Below are positions 8,296-22,474 of a stretch of 64,000 bases of DNA, piece by piece. A program made the position numbers and the translations under genes. The stretch is from Ascaris suum (lineage: Eukaryota; Nematoda; Chromadorea; Rhabditida; Ascarididae), in contig JACCHR010000030.1 in assembly GCA_013433145.1 (NCBI GenBank), positions 62,001 to 126,000 on the forward strand, given 5' to 3'. The first letter of the stretch is position 1, and each line of letters opens with the position of its first letter. A model generated the notes under the pieces. It searched no databases, had not been told where the DNA came from, and was given only the letters and a program-made list of their open reading frames with translations.

Positions 8296-9650
8296 AAGGA
8301 CTCACGAGCTCGCAACGAGGAACTGTTCAACATTTATTTTCACTGTTTAGGCTAAACGGCCGACATTAAAATGCAATTTCACAAGTATGGTAGATTAAAT
8401 CCACGATTCAGCAGTGAGCCTATGTAAGTTTATAAGTTGGGTGTCGAATCTAGAACGAGAAGAACGTTTCGTTTCGATTCATTTCGTTATTTAGTTTCGC
8501 AACACACAAAGTGCTATGCAGTGGGTTAAAAATGCGATGAGGTATCCATGAATGCTGTTACTGCCTCACTTTGTAGGCTAGAATCCATCAGTTGTTGATA
8601 AAAAATAAAGAGGATGCGGGTTCGATTACCTTCTTCAGCAGAACTTGTAAAAGGCATCTTACTATAGTTGAGCTAGCTGAATCTTTGTTTGTAGAATTAG
8701 TTATGTTGTAAGCAACCAGCTGTATTATACGAAGCAGCACTTTCTGTTTTGAAATAACATTGCAGACTATTTTGCTGAACTCGGAGTATAACAAACCCGC
8801 ATTGCTCATTATTAATGTTAAGTGATATTTGAATAGAACGATGGTTTATTTTCTTTATAATGAAGGAAATTGTCGAGCGAATTTCTAGCTGACACCACTG
8901 AATGATGCAACAATAGTGGTCGAGTGGATCGTTGATGGCCGACCACTTCTGATTGAATCGAGAGCAGAAACCATATGCGACTTTGTACTCCTCAAATGGA
9001 TATTCGGGGCGCAATCGCTGAAGATTCAGGAGTTGATACGGTGAAGGCGACCGACCAATGCACTTGGCGAAGCTAGCAGGCAGTGCAGAATATTCGTAAA
9101 ACGTAATTTTTATAGGTCTTCATTTCCATTCATCAATTTCAGCTTCCACGAATGTGGTTTGTTTAATATTTAGGCGATAAGAAAACAAATGACGTTTATG
9201 AATGGATGAATATGTGCATAAATCTCATAGTGAATTTTCTTGGGTAAGAAATATGCAGCAGACCCATGTCAAATTGATGTTCCCAATTTAGACCCAACGT
9301 TATGTCAAATCAGCGGTCAAAGTTATTGAACATATGTAATTGATATGTTCCCAATTTATGAACAATTCTCTACGATTATTTAGCTCAACTGTCGACTGAG
9401 GCAAAGCAAAGTAAAATTGCGATAAACGGTCAATAAAGATTTGTTTTGAATTGTCTGATTTCGCAGATAAGTTCCTTCTTCAAATGAACGATGCTAGTAA
9501 GCATTTCCCATAATATTGTTATTTTTCAGCTCATGCGGTTGTATTATCGAAAACGCAGCACGAAGTGAGTCTAAGGAGGATTCGTGCTGTCGAGAATTTG
9601 AAAAAATATGGAAGGACGGAGATCGAAAATCATCAACGGCCACATATGAG
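8296..9650 (+). pseudogene. Unit 2 Ig-A, Ig-B and linker exons
   Basis: Exon positions: Ig-A halves 8296-8423 and 8577-8707, Ig-B 8766-9102, linker 9530-9650. Same stops and frame changes as unit 1; the linker is open. Confidence 0.6.
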
Positions 9651-10311
9651 GTTTTTTTTTTTTTTTTGTTGTTGTTCCGTTCAATATGAGTTTTTGTGAG
9701 AGAGGAGATGGGGAGAGACTAATAATGGAGAGTAGTTAATAGGGTCTAAGAGTCGTAGCAACGTAAACGTGACACTATTTCGGGCATTTCCAAATGAAAT
9801 CCCACAATTTCTGCATGGTACAATGTAAGTAGATTGTAATATGGTTTCGTGCACTCACACATATTATATCTGCCCATATGGGACCAGGACTCTATAAAAA
9901 TAGTGTGATATCATACAGTTAGCACTTGCAAATTCAAAGTGCCACAAAGAACACTGAGTGCATTCATTCACAAATGTTATCGTCGATTATCGAACTATAT
10001 TGTAAGTCGGCGTACTGTCAGTTATGTTTGTGTATGCAGCCTAGAAGACTTTTGTTTACGTGAATTAGAAAGTCGTAGATGAATATATGCGGCAGATGTG
10101 ATGCCATCAAATTTATTTTATTTTTCCGCGAAGTTATACTTTGCAATAGTTTTTAGATATCTGAAATCATGTTTTGCATAAATGCCCATTTCTTGTGAAT
10201 GGATGATTGAAAGTCTATTGCGCCAAATGGGATAATTTTTAAAAAAAGTAGTTTCCTGCCAAAATTTACCCATGGGAAGGACTGAAATTCACAACATTTA
10301 TATGTTCACAG

Positions 10312-10531
10312 CACGATCATATCTGAAGCTGAAGTGCAAAGTCAGCGAGAATTGTGAGACGACAGCTGAGCTCAACATATCTTTGCAGGGTCCTTCGCAG
10401 TTTATGCAAACATTGCCAGGAAACGTAAGCGAAGTGGAAGAAGGTCAGCCGCTCCACATAGAATGTCAAGTCAACCATTGATACTACACCTTCAATTTCT
10501 TCGCTCAAAGATGGACAAGCCATCCCCACCG
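10312..10531 (+). pseudogene. Unit 2 Ig-C
   Basis: Same Ig tail plus head fusion and the same break after QVN as in unit 1. Confidence 0.6.
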
Positions 10532-11419
10532 GTGTGTAGTTTCTTGTCGTTTTTTTTTTTTTTGTTTGCCTTTCCGATCATCATCTGTCGTTTTGCTTTT
10601 TTATATGACAAATGAAAATTGGCAACCAATGGAGAATCCTTGCTGCTTTTTAGCTGCATTTATATGCAAATACGGTTATACATGATGTTATATGGTAAAT
10701 ATAGAATTCAGTACTACTTTGATACTTGTCTGCTACTTTAATAATGGAATCCAATTCAATACTACTTGTCTACTCTGAGCCCGAAACGGGAATAAATGTT
10801 TTCTCGATTTTAATGAAAGTAGTGTGGGTAAAAATAGCGTTGACGATCCTCGTTCTTAAGCATTATGTCACTTTTGGTCCATCGATAGCACTTTTCGGCT
10901 GTTTGATGCGTTGCAATGGGAAGATAGAGCACGAGTTTCGATGTAATCGTTCAGAAACACTTCTGAATGTGAATTATCGCGTTTGCGTATTGCTGTTTGG
11001 AACGGTTAATAGAGAAATTCGAGGGAGGTCAACGATGGCAAGCAGAGTGGAGTTCACACTAACCCTTTTTCTCAGGTTCTGGTGTAAAGTGGAAATTTAT
11101 TGATAGTACATCAAGCTTTTATCGATACTATGAAAGTATGAGCTTAAATGAGCCATGCAAATACTTGGTAGGACTCTAGGTGACATTATTACGGTTCGCT
11201 TATCATATGCCATATGAGGTAACTGTACATCGTTTACTTGAGCAATTCTGAACACTTCGTTGTCGTGCTTATCCATTCGGCAGCTGTTGTTGTTCATTTT
11301 CACTCATTCATAAAGCATTAGTAGTTATTATTATTATTATGATTATTATTAAGACAGAGCGTTTGAAATTGGCGCGCTCAGGGAAGGCGGGAAAATTTAG
11401 AATTTCAAATTGGTGCGTT

Positions 11420-11456
11420 GGCTCGAAATATTCACCGTTTGAAAAGGGCTCGACTT
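11420..11456. repeat. Hypervariable island of unit 2 (37 bp)
   Basis: Shortest version; the TA tract is absent and fragments ggctcgaaatattcaccg and gggctcgac are joined. Confidence 0.8.
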
Positions 11457-11556
11457 CTGTCCTGTCGTGTTTTGAAGGGATAGCCTGTTTGTGATCACGA
11501 TTTTACGTATCCCGTATCGTTTGACACACCAACTACCGATGTGAAAATATGTTCAG

Positions 11557-14500
11557 ACAAGTGCAGATGGTGTACGTCATGAGCTGCCTATTCTGCCATC
11601 GTCTTATACAGAACGTTGGGCAAATCAGCTCTCCTATTGGGGCAGTTCAACGCTTCGACAAGAAGAAAATGCAAAAACGTCGCAAACAACGCAGACAAAT
11701 ATCGGTTAGAAGTTCCGCTTGTTTGCAGATATTTTCGGATGTTTTCTTCCTTCTAGCTGCCTGATTCGATTGTTTGGGTGGAGGAGGATAGTGGCTGTTC
11801 CTGAAGCAAAAAAATATTTCGCGAGGAAAGAGCGGACTAGGGGGAAGGAGAGGAGAAAGACGAGGTGAAGGAGCAAAAGCGTGGGTGGAAAGAGAAAGGG
11901 GCGAACGAGATTGGAGGAACACACGCGGGTCGTGGAAAGAAACGGCGCATATGGGAAGAGGGACAGGGGGAGGGGAGGAGTTGAAGGGGGATGTGTGGTT
12001 GAAAACTGCTTTCAAAATTGGCGTAACTTTCCCATGAAGTGTGGAGCCCTAGATATCTTTCGATGCAGTGCAATGATATCAGTTTCATTTAAGCATATAA
12101 TTAAAAATGACGCCCGAAGGTTTCCTAGCCGCGGCCGGGCCACTATTGCTTTGAAGGCCATAATGGTGCTCGAGAGTCTTAAACTTGGTTGAATTCTGAA
12201 GGTATAAGGCATTGGGTAATATATTATAATCGAATTTGTTAGTTTTGTTTGTTCGCTTGCCCCTCTCCCCTCGTCCTCCATCCCAAATTTGAGGAACTAC
12301 TGATTGTTTTGCGATGACAATAGTGCGAAGACAAGGTTTGATTAATCGTTATGTGAAATTATATAGGAGTGTAGAAACATCTGTGTTGTATGACGGCAGT
12401 TCCCAGAATTGCAGCAGTGTAGGTGGAATATAGGTAAAAGGGGTGATTCTCGCGTTTTTTTCAAACAGGAATTGGTCGACAAGGAATAAATATTGTTTAT
12501 ATTTCTTAAGGAGCTGCATATCTTGTGAGCATTTGAAATTTACTCCTTATTACAGGCAAAGAGGGTCCTAAGTGATGAAATTTACTTTTAAGGATAGAAC
12601 GTAATCAAAAGCATTTAAGATTCGGCAACATGCATTAGTCTGCCACCAATAGGAGGGGGAATACAACCGATGGCGATGCCGAGATCAATCGCTGTGCCTG
12701 TATTGGCATCACCTCATTCAGGCGATCGACAACTTTCACCAGCTCAACAATCGGGTGATTATTTCTTGCTTTCTGAGAAACAAATGAGCGTTATAAGATG
12801 CGAATCTACAGTGATAAGTGCTTAGCTCCTCCAGTGGCATTAGGCATATTTTGCTTTCTTTCTTGACTTGCCATCTCATGCTTAGCTTCTCTTGCCCTGC
12901 CACCAAATCTTGTTTCAGGACTCCCCACTCATATGTCGCCATTATTTACCACGGATGCTCATCGAGCCTAAGAGAATACGAGCTCTACGCATAGGCTAGC
13001 CTTCTTAACGATCACTCGTGCATGTGTTAGCTCTTGGAACAGCGGCTCTGCTTCCGCATATCCATTAGTGAGACGTAGAGTCTTTCATTGACGATATGCA
13101 GGTCAGTGTCATGGTTGTGTATTGCCACGCAATTAAACGAGAGATTTCGGCATGGCGTAGGAGGAAGAATATAACCACGTGGATGGGTGTGCATGTGAAT
13201 TGGTGTATTTTGTGTATCGACTCATATCAATATTATCAGTAATATTTTCTCCAGTCAGGTGTGTTTCCATCATTGTTTTTGCCCGCACTTTATCCCATAA
13301 TCTCCGCTTTTTCCCCTTTATTGTCATTTTAGTATGAATTCTCTTGTTTGCTTTATTTTAAAGTGGTTGGTTCACGTATAAAACGTAACTGAGGGGCAGC
13401 TGAAAAGGTGATGACTCAAAGATAACTGTTAACTGCTCGAATGTGCATTTTGTTTGATTTGTACTTAATCTTTCTAGAATCCTTGTTGTTGCAGGAACGG
13501 ATGATGGAATGCGCAAGTCGATGAGTGAATCGCTGACCTCGTTGAATTCCTCCAGTCGGCGTAGTGCTGATGGAGATGCTCGAGGTCGGGCTAAGCAGGC
13601 TGAGGTGGGTCTAATTGCTTTCAACTGTGCATGCCTTGTTGGAGTGTGTTTCGTATAGACTGCATGATTTATAGCATGAGGCAAGTGAGCACAGTCTCAT
13701 AAGCTTTGATACTGGATGAAGGGGATCAATGCATTTGTTTATTTTTATTTACAGTAGAAGATGGAGGCAGTTAAGATGCATTTAAGGTGAATGATGAAAG
13801 GCATCGCTTATGTGGCATTGTTCTCTTATTCATAATTGGACTGCTTTTCCTTTTCGTAGCATATATGAGGTTGCGTAGAACTGTTTAGCTGCTTGATTTT
13901 GGGTTAGCCGGTTGATTTTATTGTTGTTTGAATCGATGATCGCAATCCATTGTCAACGTTGTGAAAGGATGGAGCTACATGATCAGAATGATTCGGTGTA
14001 GAGCCACGAAAAGTGGATATGTGAAACGGTAAACGGAGAGTTTAGGTCGAAACTGACGGGATATATTACAGAGGCGGACCAAGGACTTAAAAGTAATAGT
14101 CAGCTGATTATCAAGCCCTTGCCCTCGGGTAATAGAAGTAATTCAAATGCTATTGCTGCTGGGATCCGTAGAAGGTGAGCTATAATGCAGAATTTTGTTT
14201 GCTCTGGTTGAGGGTCGAGGAGAAGGGAAGCAGTAATGCGAGGTTTGATTGATTCAGCTTTCTTCATTGCAAGCAATGTCTTTTTGATGAGCTGAAGGTG
14301 GAGTGATTAGTGCCAAAAAATGGACTAACAAATTGCTGCTTTTATTATTGCTCGATGCATATTTTTCAAAGTTATTTCTCGCTGTGCCACAGTCGTAATC
14401 TGCTTCGAACGAGAAGGATCATTGCTGCCGACTTACCTTTTGATTGACTCTCATCTGTTTAGGGGTCGTCGGCAGCATAGCGTTTTGAGAATAGGCTAAT

Positions 14501-14701
14501 TGCAGCATAGATGCTAGAGTATGGGGATTGTTTCAGCAGATTTACAACGAGCAGGTTGCTGAACGCAGAAGAATAGAGGCACAGAGGCTCGAAGAGGAGA
14601 AGATAGAAGCGATGATTAAGGAGAAAGAGCGAAGAAGAATGAAGGAGATGGAGCTTGAAAGGGAGTTCGAGGAAGAGAGGAAGAAAGCCAGGGCCGAAGA
14701 G
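11557..14701 (+). CDS. Unit 2 Ser-rich to coiled-coil exon chain
   Basis: Exons: TSADG 11557-11704, candidate 12620-12754, TDDG 13495-13604, ADQG 14072-14174, candidate micro-exon 14258-14297, coiled coil 1 14537-14701. All are frame-open and identical to unit 1 as far as I compared. Confidence 0.55.
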
Positions 14702-15540
14702 GTTGGCATTCATAAATATCGTTTGAAGTTGTTCTTTGCGGAAAATCTCCTGGGCCCTGTTGTTAATTGTAAACGCTCCTTAGCTGTCGCCAGGCATGTC
14801 AGAAGGAAAATGATTTTCAACCAGTAATCCGTTCTTCAGGGCAATCTTTTCATAATGAGAGGGCAAATAATTGGTATAAATGTACATGTGGTGGCTGCTA
14901 TGCCCCTTGTTCGTGGCCTATCGAAGCAAAAAAAAGTGCGTTGGATTCGTCAGATCAAAGGGCTGTCTTATGTGAAGTTTTTGTGAGACCATCATAGAAC
15001 CCTTAGAACCGTCGGGTTTTAGGGTTTTCCCTATTCATCGATTATAACGAAGAACATTAAGGTATATGATTTCATGGACGTAGAGGACAGATTTGTTGCA
15101 ACGTTTTACTCACTTCCTCGAATAGTTTTTATGCATATGATGGTTTTTATTGTTCACTTGGTATGCAAACTTGAGGAGCGTTTATATGTTATGATCTGCT
15201 AGAGATTGCTGGTAGCTACTTAGAATCTGTTCTAGCCAACTCGTGGTGCAAATTTTGCTCATCCGCTCATAACTGATTCCCCCTCGCTCCGCCCTTCCAA
15301 CGCCGATTTGCGTTGCGGAATCAGTTTGTCCCCTTGCTTCTTTGATTGGTATACTGCATAGATGAAAGATGTCCGAGTTGCACATCTCGGCGAATCTTTT
15401 CGCACCTTTTTTAAAAACTGTCCTTATTTCATTTTCATTTGTCATCACTCAGGCACCCCTCAATGCTGTGAGCATTCCCTCCTTATTTGAGTACTTCGTT
15501 TAGTGAAGTATGTCCATCAGTGTATTTCTGATCGGTTCAG

Positions 15541-15700
15541 GAACGCTCGCGAACGGAAGCAGCACTACTCGCTTCAATAGAGAAAGCTAGGCGAGAAGCC
15601 GATTTATAAGCACGTGCTGGAAGCCAGCGAGAAGAGTGTTGACCTTGAACACACCATCCTTGGAGACGATCACAGAGAGAACTCGAGAATTCTTAAGGAG
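15541..15700 (+). pseudogene. Coiled-coil exon 2, type A, units 2/3 junction
   Basis: The 160-base frameshifted form, same as at 7789. Confidence 0.65.
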
Positions 15701-16047
15701 GTGAGCCCTCACATTTAATGTTGCGCTCAGGACGGCTACATTATAATTCACTCAGTAGCAGGAGCGTAGATACATGCTCAGTTCATTATTACCTTGGAAG
15801 CGTTGTTCAGTCCTCAAACTGTCATATATTTTAGAACTCTAGTGAGTCCTGTTTCCTCCGCTTCACTTATTATCGAAATCTTTTACCACAAGAAGATCCT
15901 GGCCAACAGGAAACGTGGAGAGAAGTATCGCTGTCCCTCGCATTCATAAAAGGAGAGGAAATTATTGGGTTCTGTTTGTAGGGCATGATTGAGCGTATTG
16001 AAACCACTCAACGTTTCCATCCCCTTCAGTTGTTGCTTTTGCTGCAG

Positions 16048-17402
16048 AAGGACTCACGAGCTCGCAACGAGGAACTGTTCAACATTTATTTCCACTGTTT
16101 AGGCTAAACGGCCGACATTAAAATGCAATTTCACAAGTATGGTAGATTAAATCCACGATTCAGCAGTGAGCCTATGTAAGTTTATAAGTTGGGTGTCGAA
16201 TCTAGAACGAGAAGAACGTTTCGTTTCGATTCATTTCGTTATTTAGTTTCGCAACACACAAAGTGCTATGCAGTGGGTTAAAAATGCGATGAGGTATCCA
16301 TGAATGCTGTTACTGCCTCACTTTGTAGGCTAGAATCCATCAGTTGTTGATAAAAAATAAAGAGGATGCGGGTTCGATTACCTTCTTCAGCAGAACTTGT
16401 AAAAGGCATCTTACTATAGTTGAGCTAGCTGAATCTTTGTTTGTAGAATTAGTTATGTTGTAAGCAACCAGCTGTATTATACGAAGCAGCACTTTCTGTT
16501 TTGAAATAACATTGCAGACTATTTTGCTGAACTCGGAGTATAACAAACCCGCATTGCTCATTATTAATGTTAAGTGATATTTGAATAGAACGATGGTTTA
16601 TTTTCTTTATAATGAAGGAAATTGTCGAGCGAATTTCTAGCTGACACCACTGAATGATGCAACAATAGTGGTCGAGTGGATCGTTGATGGCCGACCACTT
16701 CTGATTGAATCGAGAGCAGAAACCATATGCGACTTTGTACTCCTCAAATGGATATTCGGGGCGCAATCGCTGAAGATTCAGGAGTTGATACGGTGAAGGC
16801 GACCGACCAATGCACTTGGCGAAGCTAGCAGGCAGTGCAGAATATTCGTAAAACGTAATTTTTATAGGTCTTCATTTCCATTCATCAATTTCAGCTTCCA
16901 CGAATGTGGTTTGTTTAATATTTAGGCGATAAGAAAACAAATGACGTTTATGAATGGATGAATATGTGCATAAATCTCATAGTGAATTTTCTTGGGTAAG
17001 AAATATGCAGCAGACCCATGTCAAATTGATGTTCCCAATTTAGACCCAACGTTATGTCAAATCAGCGGTCAAAGTTATTGAACATATGTAATTGATATGT
17101 TCCCAATTTATGAACAATTCTCTACGATTATTTAGCTCAACTGTCGACTGAGGCAAAGCAAAGTAAAATTGCGATAAACGGTCAATAAAGATTTGTTTTG
17201 AATTGTCTGATTTCGCAGATAAGTTCCTTCTTCAAATGAACGATGCTAGTAAGCATTTCCCATAATATTGTTATTTTTCAGCTCATGCGGTTGTATTATC
17301 GAAAACGCAGCACGAAGTGAGTCTAAGGAGGATTCGTGCTGTCGAGAATTTGAAAAAATATGGAAGGACGGAGATCGAAAATCATCAACGGCCACATATG
17401 AG
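16048..17402 (+). pseudogene. Unit 3 Ig-A, Ig-B and linker exons
   Basis: Ig-A halves 16048-16175 and 16329-16459, Ig-B 16518-16854, linker 17282-17402 (open). Confidence 0.6.
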
Positions 17403-18061
17403 GTTTTTTTTTTTTTTTTTGTTGTTCCGTTCAATATGAGTTTTTGTGAGAGAGGAGATGGGGAGAGACTAATAATGGAGAGTAGTTAATAGGGTCTAAG
17501 AGTCGTAGCAACGTAAACGTGACACTATTTCGGGCATTTCCAAATGAAATCCCACAATTTCTGCATGGTACAATGTAAGTAGATTGTAATATGGTTTCGT
17601 GCACTCACACATATTATATCTGCCCATATGGGACCAGGACTCTATAAAAATAGTGTGATATCATACAGTTAGCACTTGCAAATTCAAAGTGCCACAAAGA
17701 ACACTGAGTGCATTCATTCACAAATGTTATCGTCGATTATCGAACTATATTGTAAGTCGGCGTACTGTCAGTTATGTTTGTGTATGCAGCCTAGAAGACT
17801 TTTGTTTACGTGAATTAGAAAGTCGTAGATGAATATATGCGGCAGATGTGATGCCATCAAATTTATTTTATTTTTCCGCGAAGTTATACTTTGCAATAGT
17901 TTTTAGATATCTGAAATCATGTTTTGCATAAATGCCCATTTCTTGTGAATGGATGATTGAAAGTCTATTGCGCCAAATGGGATAATTTTTAAAAAAAGTA
18001 GTTTCCTGCCAAAATTTACCCATGGGAAGGACTGAAATTCACAACATTTATATGTTCACAG

Positions 18062-18281
18062 CACGATCATATCTGAAGCTGAAGTGCAAAGTCAGCGAGA
18101 ATTGTGAGACGACAGCTGAGCTCAACATATCTTTGCAGGGTCCTTCGCAGTTTATGCAAACATTGCCAGGAAACGTAAGCGAAGTGGAAGAAGGTCAGCC
18201 GCTCCACATAGAATGTCAAGTCAACCATTGATACTACACCTTCAATTTCTTCGCTCAAAGATGGACAAGCCATCCCCACCG
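18062..18281 (+). pseudogene. Unit 3 Ig-C
   Basis: Same structure as unit 1; the poly-T tract just downstream is shorter, which changes neighbouring chance open frames only. Confidence 0.6.
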
Positions 18282-19171
18282 GTGTGTAGTTTCTTGTCGT
18301 TTTTTTTTTTTTGTTTGCCTTTCCGATCATCATCTGTCGTTTTGCTTTTTTATATGACAAATGAAAATTGGCAACCAATGGAGAATCCTTGCTGCTTTTT
18401 AGCTGCATTTATATGCAAATACGGTTATACATGATGTTATATGGTAAATATAGAATTCAGTACTACTTTGATACTTGTCTGCTACTTTAATAATGGAATC
18501 CAATTCAATACTACTTGTCTACTCTGAGCCCGAAACGGGAATAAATGTTTTCTCGATTTTAATGAAAGTAGTGTGGGTAAAAATAGCGTTGACGATCCTC
18601 GTTCTTAAGCATTATGTCACTTTTGGTCCATCGATAGCACTTTTCGGCTGTTTGATGCGTTGCAATGGGAAGATAGAGCACGAGTTTCGATGTAATCGTT
18701 CAGAAACACTTCTGAATGTGAATTATCGCGTTTGCGTATTGCTGTTTGGAACGGTTAATAGAGAAATTCGAGGGAGGTCAACGATGGCAAGCAGAGTGGA
18801 GTTCACACTAACCCTTTTTCTCAGGTTCTGGTGTAAAGTGGAAATTTATTGATAGTACATCAAGCTTTTATCGATACTATGAAAGTATGAGCTTAAATGA
18901 GCCATGCAAATACTTGGTAGGACTCTAGGTGACATTATTACGGTTCGCTTATCATATGCCATATGAGGTAACTGTACATCGTTTACTTGAGCAATTCTGA
19001 ACACTTCGTTGTCGTGCTTATCCATTCGGCAGCTGTTGTTGTTCATTTTCACTCATTCATAAAGCATTAGTAGTTATTATTATTATTATTATGATTATTA
19101 TTAAGACAGAGCGTTTGAAATTGGCGCGCTCAGGGAAGGCGGGAAAATTTAGAATTTCAAATTGGTGCGTT

Positions 19172-19229
19172 AGGGAGGGCTCGAAATATTCACCGTTTGA
19201 AATCGTTGCGCCTTTATACGTCGTATATA
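19172..19229. repeat. Hypervariable island of unit 3 (58 bp)
   Basis: Begins as in unit 1 (agggagggctcgaaat) but ends with tttatacgtcgtata, a small palindrome, instead of the tattactag and TA run. Confidence 0.8.
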
Positions 19230-19329
19230 CTGTCCTGTCGTGTTTTGAAGGGATAGCCTGTTTGTGATCACGATTTTACGTATCCCGTATCGTTTGACAC
19301 ACCAACTACCGATGTGAAAATATGTTCAG

Positions 19330-22300
19330 ACAAGTGCAGATGGTGTACGTCATGAGCTGCCTATTCTGCCATCGTCTTATACAGAACGTTGGGCAAATCA
19401 GCTCTCCTATTGGGGCAGTTCAACGCTTCGACAAGAAGAAAATGCAAAAACGTCGCAAACAACGCAGACAAATATCGGTTAGAAGTTCCGCTTGTTTGCA
19501 GATATTTTCGGATGTTTTCTTCCTTCTAGCTGCCTGATTCGATTGTTTGGGTGGAGGAGGATAGTGGCTGTTCCTGAAGCAAAAAAATATTTCGCGAGGA
19601 AAGAGCGGACTAGGGGGAAGGAGAGGAGAAAGACGAGGTGAAGGAGCAAAAGCGTGGGTGGAAAGAGAAAGGGGCGAACGAGATTGGAGGAACACACGCG
19701 GGTCGTGGAAAGAAACGGCGCATATGGGAAGAGGGACAGGGGGAGGGGAGGAGTTGAAGGGGGATGTGTGGTTGAAAACTGCTTTCAAAATTGGCGTAAC
19801 TTTCCCATGAAGTGTGGAGCCCTAGATATCTTTCGATGCAGTGCAATGATATCAGTTTCATTTAAGCATATAATTAAAAATGACGCCCGAAGGTTTCCTA
19901 GCCGCGGCCGGGCCACTATTGCTTTGAAGGCCATAATGGTGCTCGAGAGTCTTAAACTTGGTTGAATTCTGAAGGTATAAGGCATTGGGTAATATATTAT
20001 AATCGAATTTGTTAGTTTTGTTTGTTCGCTTGCCCCTCTCCCCTCGTCCTCCATCCCAAATTTGAGGAACTACTGATTGTTTTGCGATGACAATAGTGCG
20101 AAGACAAGGTTTGATTAATCGTTATGTGAAATTATATAGGAGTGTAGAAACATCTGTGTTGTATGACGGCAGTTCCCAGAATTGCAGCAGTGTAGGTGGA
20201 ATATAGGTAAAAGGGGTGATTCTCGCGTTTTTTTCAAACAGGAATTGGTCGACAAGGAATAAATATTGTTTATATTTCTTAAGGAGCTGCATATCTTGTG
20301 AGCATTTGAAATTTACTCCTTATTACAGGCAAAGAGGGTCCTAAGTGATGAAATTTACTTTTAAGGATAGAACGTAATCAAAAGCATTTAAGATTCGGCA
20401 ACATGCATTAGTCTGCCACCAATAGGAGGGGGAATACAACCGATGGCGATGCCGAGATCAATCGCTGTGCCTGTATTGGCATCACCTCATTCAGGCGATC
20501 GACAACTTTCACCAGCTCAACAATCGGGTGATTATTTCTTGCTTTCTGAGAAACAAATGAGCGTTATAAGATGCGAATCTACAGTGATAAGTGCTTAGCT
20601 CCTCCAGTGGCATTAGGCATATTTTGCTTTCTTTCTTGACTTGCCATCTCATGCTTAGCTTCTCTTGCCCTGCCACCAAATCTTGTTTCAGGACTCCCCA
20701 CTCATATGTCGCCATTATTTACCACGGATGCTCATCGAGCCTAAGAGAATACGAGCTCTACGCATAGGCTAGCCTTCTTAACGATCACTCGTGCATGTGT
20801 TAGCTCTTGGAACAGCGGCTCTGCTTCCGCATATCCATTAGTGAGACGTAGAGTCTTTCATTGACGATATGCAGGTCAGTGTCATGGTTGTGTATTGCCA
20901 CGCAATTAAACGAGAGATTTCGGCATGGCGTAGGAGGAAGAATATAACCACGTGGATGGGTGTGCATGTGAATTGGTGTATTTTGTGTATCGACTCATAT
21001 CAATATTATCAGTAATATTTTCTCCAGTCAGGTGTGTTTCCATCATTGTTTTTGCCCGCACTTTATCCCATAATCTCCGCTTTTTCCCCTTTATTGTCAT
21101 TTTAGTATGAATTCTCTTGTTTGCTTTATTTTAAAGTGGTTGGTTCACGTATAAAACGTAACTGAGGGGCAGCTGAAAAGGTGATGACTCAAAGATAACT
21201 GTTAACTGCTCGAATGTGCATTTTGTTTGATTTGTACTTAATCTTTCTAGAATCCTTGTTGTTGCAGGAACGGATGATGGAATGCGCAAGTCGATGAGTG
21301 AATCGCTGACCTCGTTGAATTCCTCCAGTCGGCGTAGTGCTGATGGAGATGCTCGAGGTCGGGCTAAGCAGGCTGAGGTGGGTCTAATTGCTTTCAACTG
21401 TGCATGCCTTGTTGGAGTGTGTTTCGTATAGACTGCATGATTTATAGCATGAGGCAAGTGAGCACAGTCTCATAAGCTTTGATACTGGATGAAGGGGATC
21501 AATGCATTTGTTTATTTTTATTTACAGTAGAAGATGGAGGCAGTTAAGATGCATTTAAGGTGAATGATGAAAGGCATCGCTTATGTGGCATTGTTCTCTT
21601 ATTCATAATTGGACTGCTTTTCCTTTTCGTAGCATATATGAGGTTGCGTAGAACTGTTTAGCTGCTTGATTTTGGGTTAGCCGGTTGATTTTATTGTTGT
21701 TTGAATCGATGATCGCAATCCATTGTCAACGTTGTGAAAGGATGGAGCTACATGATCAGAATGATTCGGTGTAGAGCCACGAAAAGTGGATATGTGAAAC
21801 GGTAAACGGAGAGTTTAGGTCGAAACTGACGGGATATATTACAGAGGCGGACCAAGGACTTAAAAGTAATAGTCAGCTGATTATCAAGCCCTTGCCCTCG
21901 GGTAATAGAAGTAATTCAAATGCTATTGCTGCTGGGATCCGTAGAAGGTGAGCTATAATGCAGAATTTTGTTTGCTCTGGTTGAGGGTCGAGGAGAAGGG
22001 AAGCAGTAATGCGAGGTTTGATTGATTCAGCTTTCTTCATTGCAAGCAATGTCTTTTTGATGAGCTGAAGGTGGAGTGATTAGTGCCAAAAAATGGACTA
22101 ACAAATTGCTGCTTTTATTATTGCTCGATGCATATTTTTCAAAGTTATTTCTCGCTGTGCCACAGTCGTAATCTGCTTCGAACGAGAAGGATCATTGCTG
22201 CCGACTTACCTTTTGATTGACTCTCATCTGTTTAGGGGTCGTCGGCAGCATAGCGTTTTGAGAATAGGCTAATTGCAGCATAGATGCTAGAGTATGGGGA

Positions 22301-22474
22301 TTGTTTCAGCAGATTTACAACGAGCAGGTTGCTGAACGCAGAAGAATAGAGGCACAGAGGCTCGAAGAGGAGAAGATAGAAGCGATGATTAAGGAGAAAG
22401 AGCGAAGAAGAATGAAGGAGATGGAGCTTGAAAGGGAGTTCGAGGAAGAGAGGAAGAAAGCCAGGGCCGAAGAG
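19330..22474 (+). CDS. Unit 3 Ser-rich to coiled-coil exon chain
   Basis: Exons: TSADG 19330-19477, candidate 20393-20527, TDDG 21268-21377, ADQG 21845-21947, candidate micro-exon 22031-22070, coiled coil 1 22310-22474. All open. Confidence 0.55.

Larger units (their letters stand above)
7838..15589 (+). repeat. Tandem unit 2 (type A, 7752 bp)
   Basis: Nearly identical to unit 1. It is shorter mainly because its hypervariable island (11420-11456) is only 37 bp. I noticed one isolated substitution (t for c near 8340, in the Ig-A exon) and small homopolymer length changes. Confidence 0.97.
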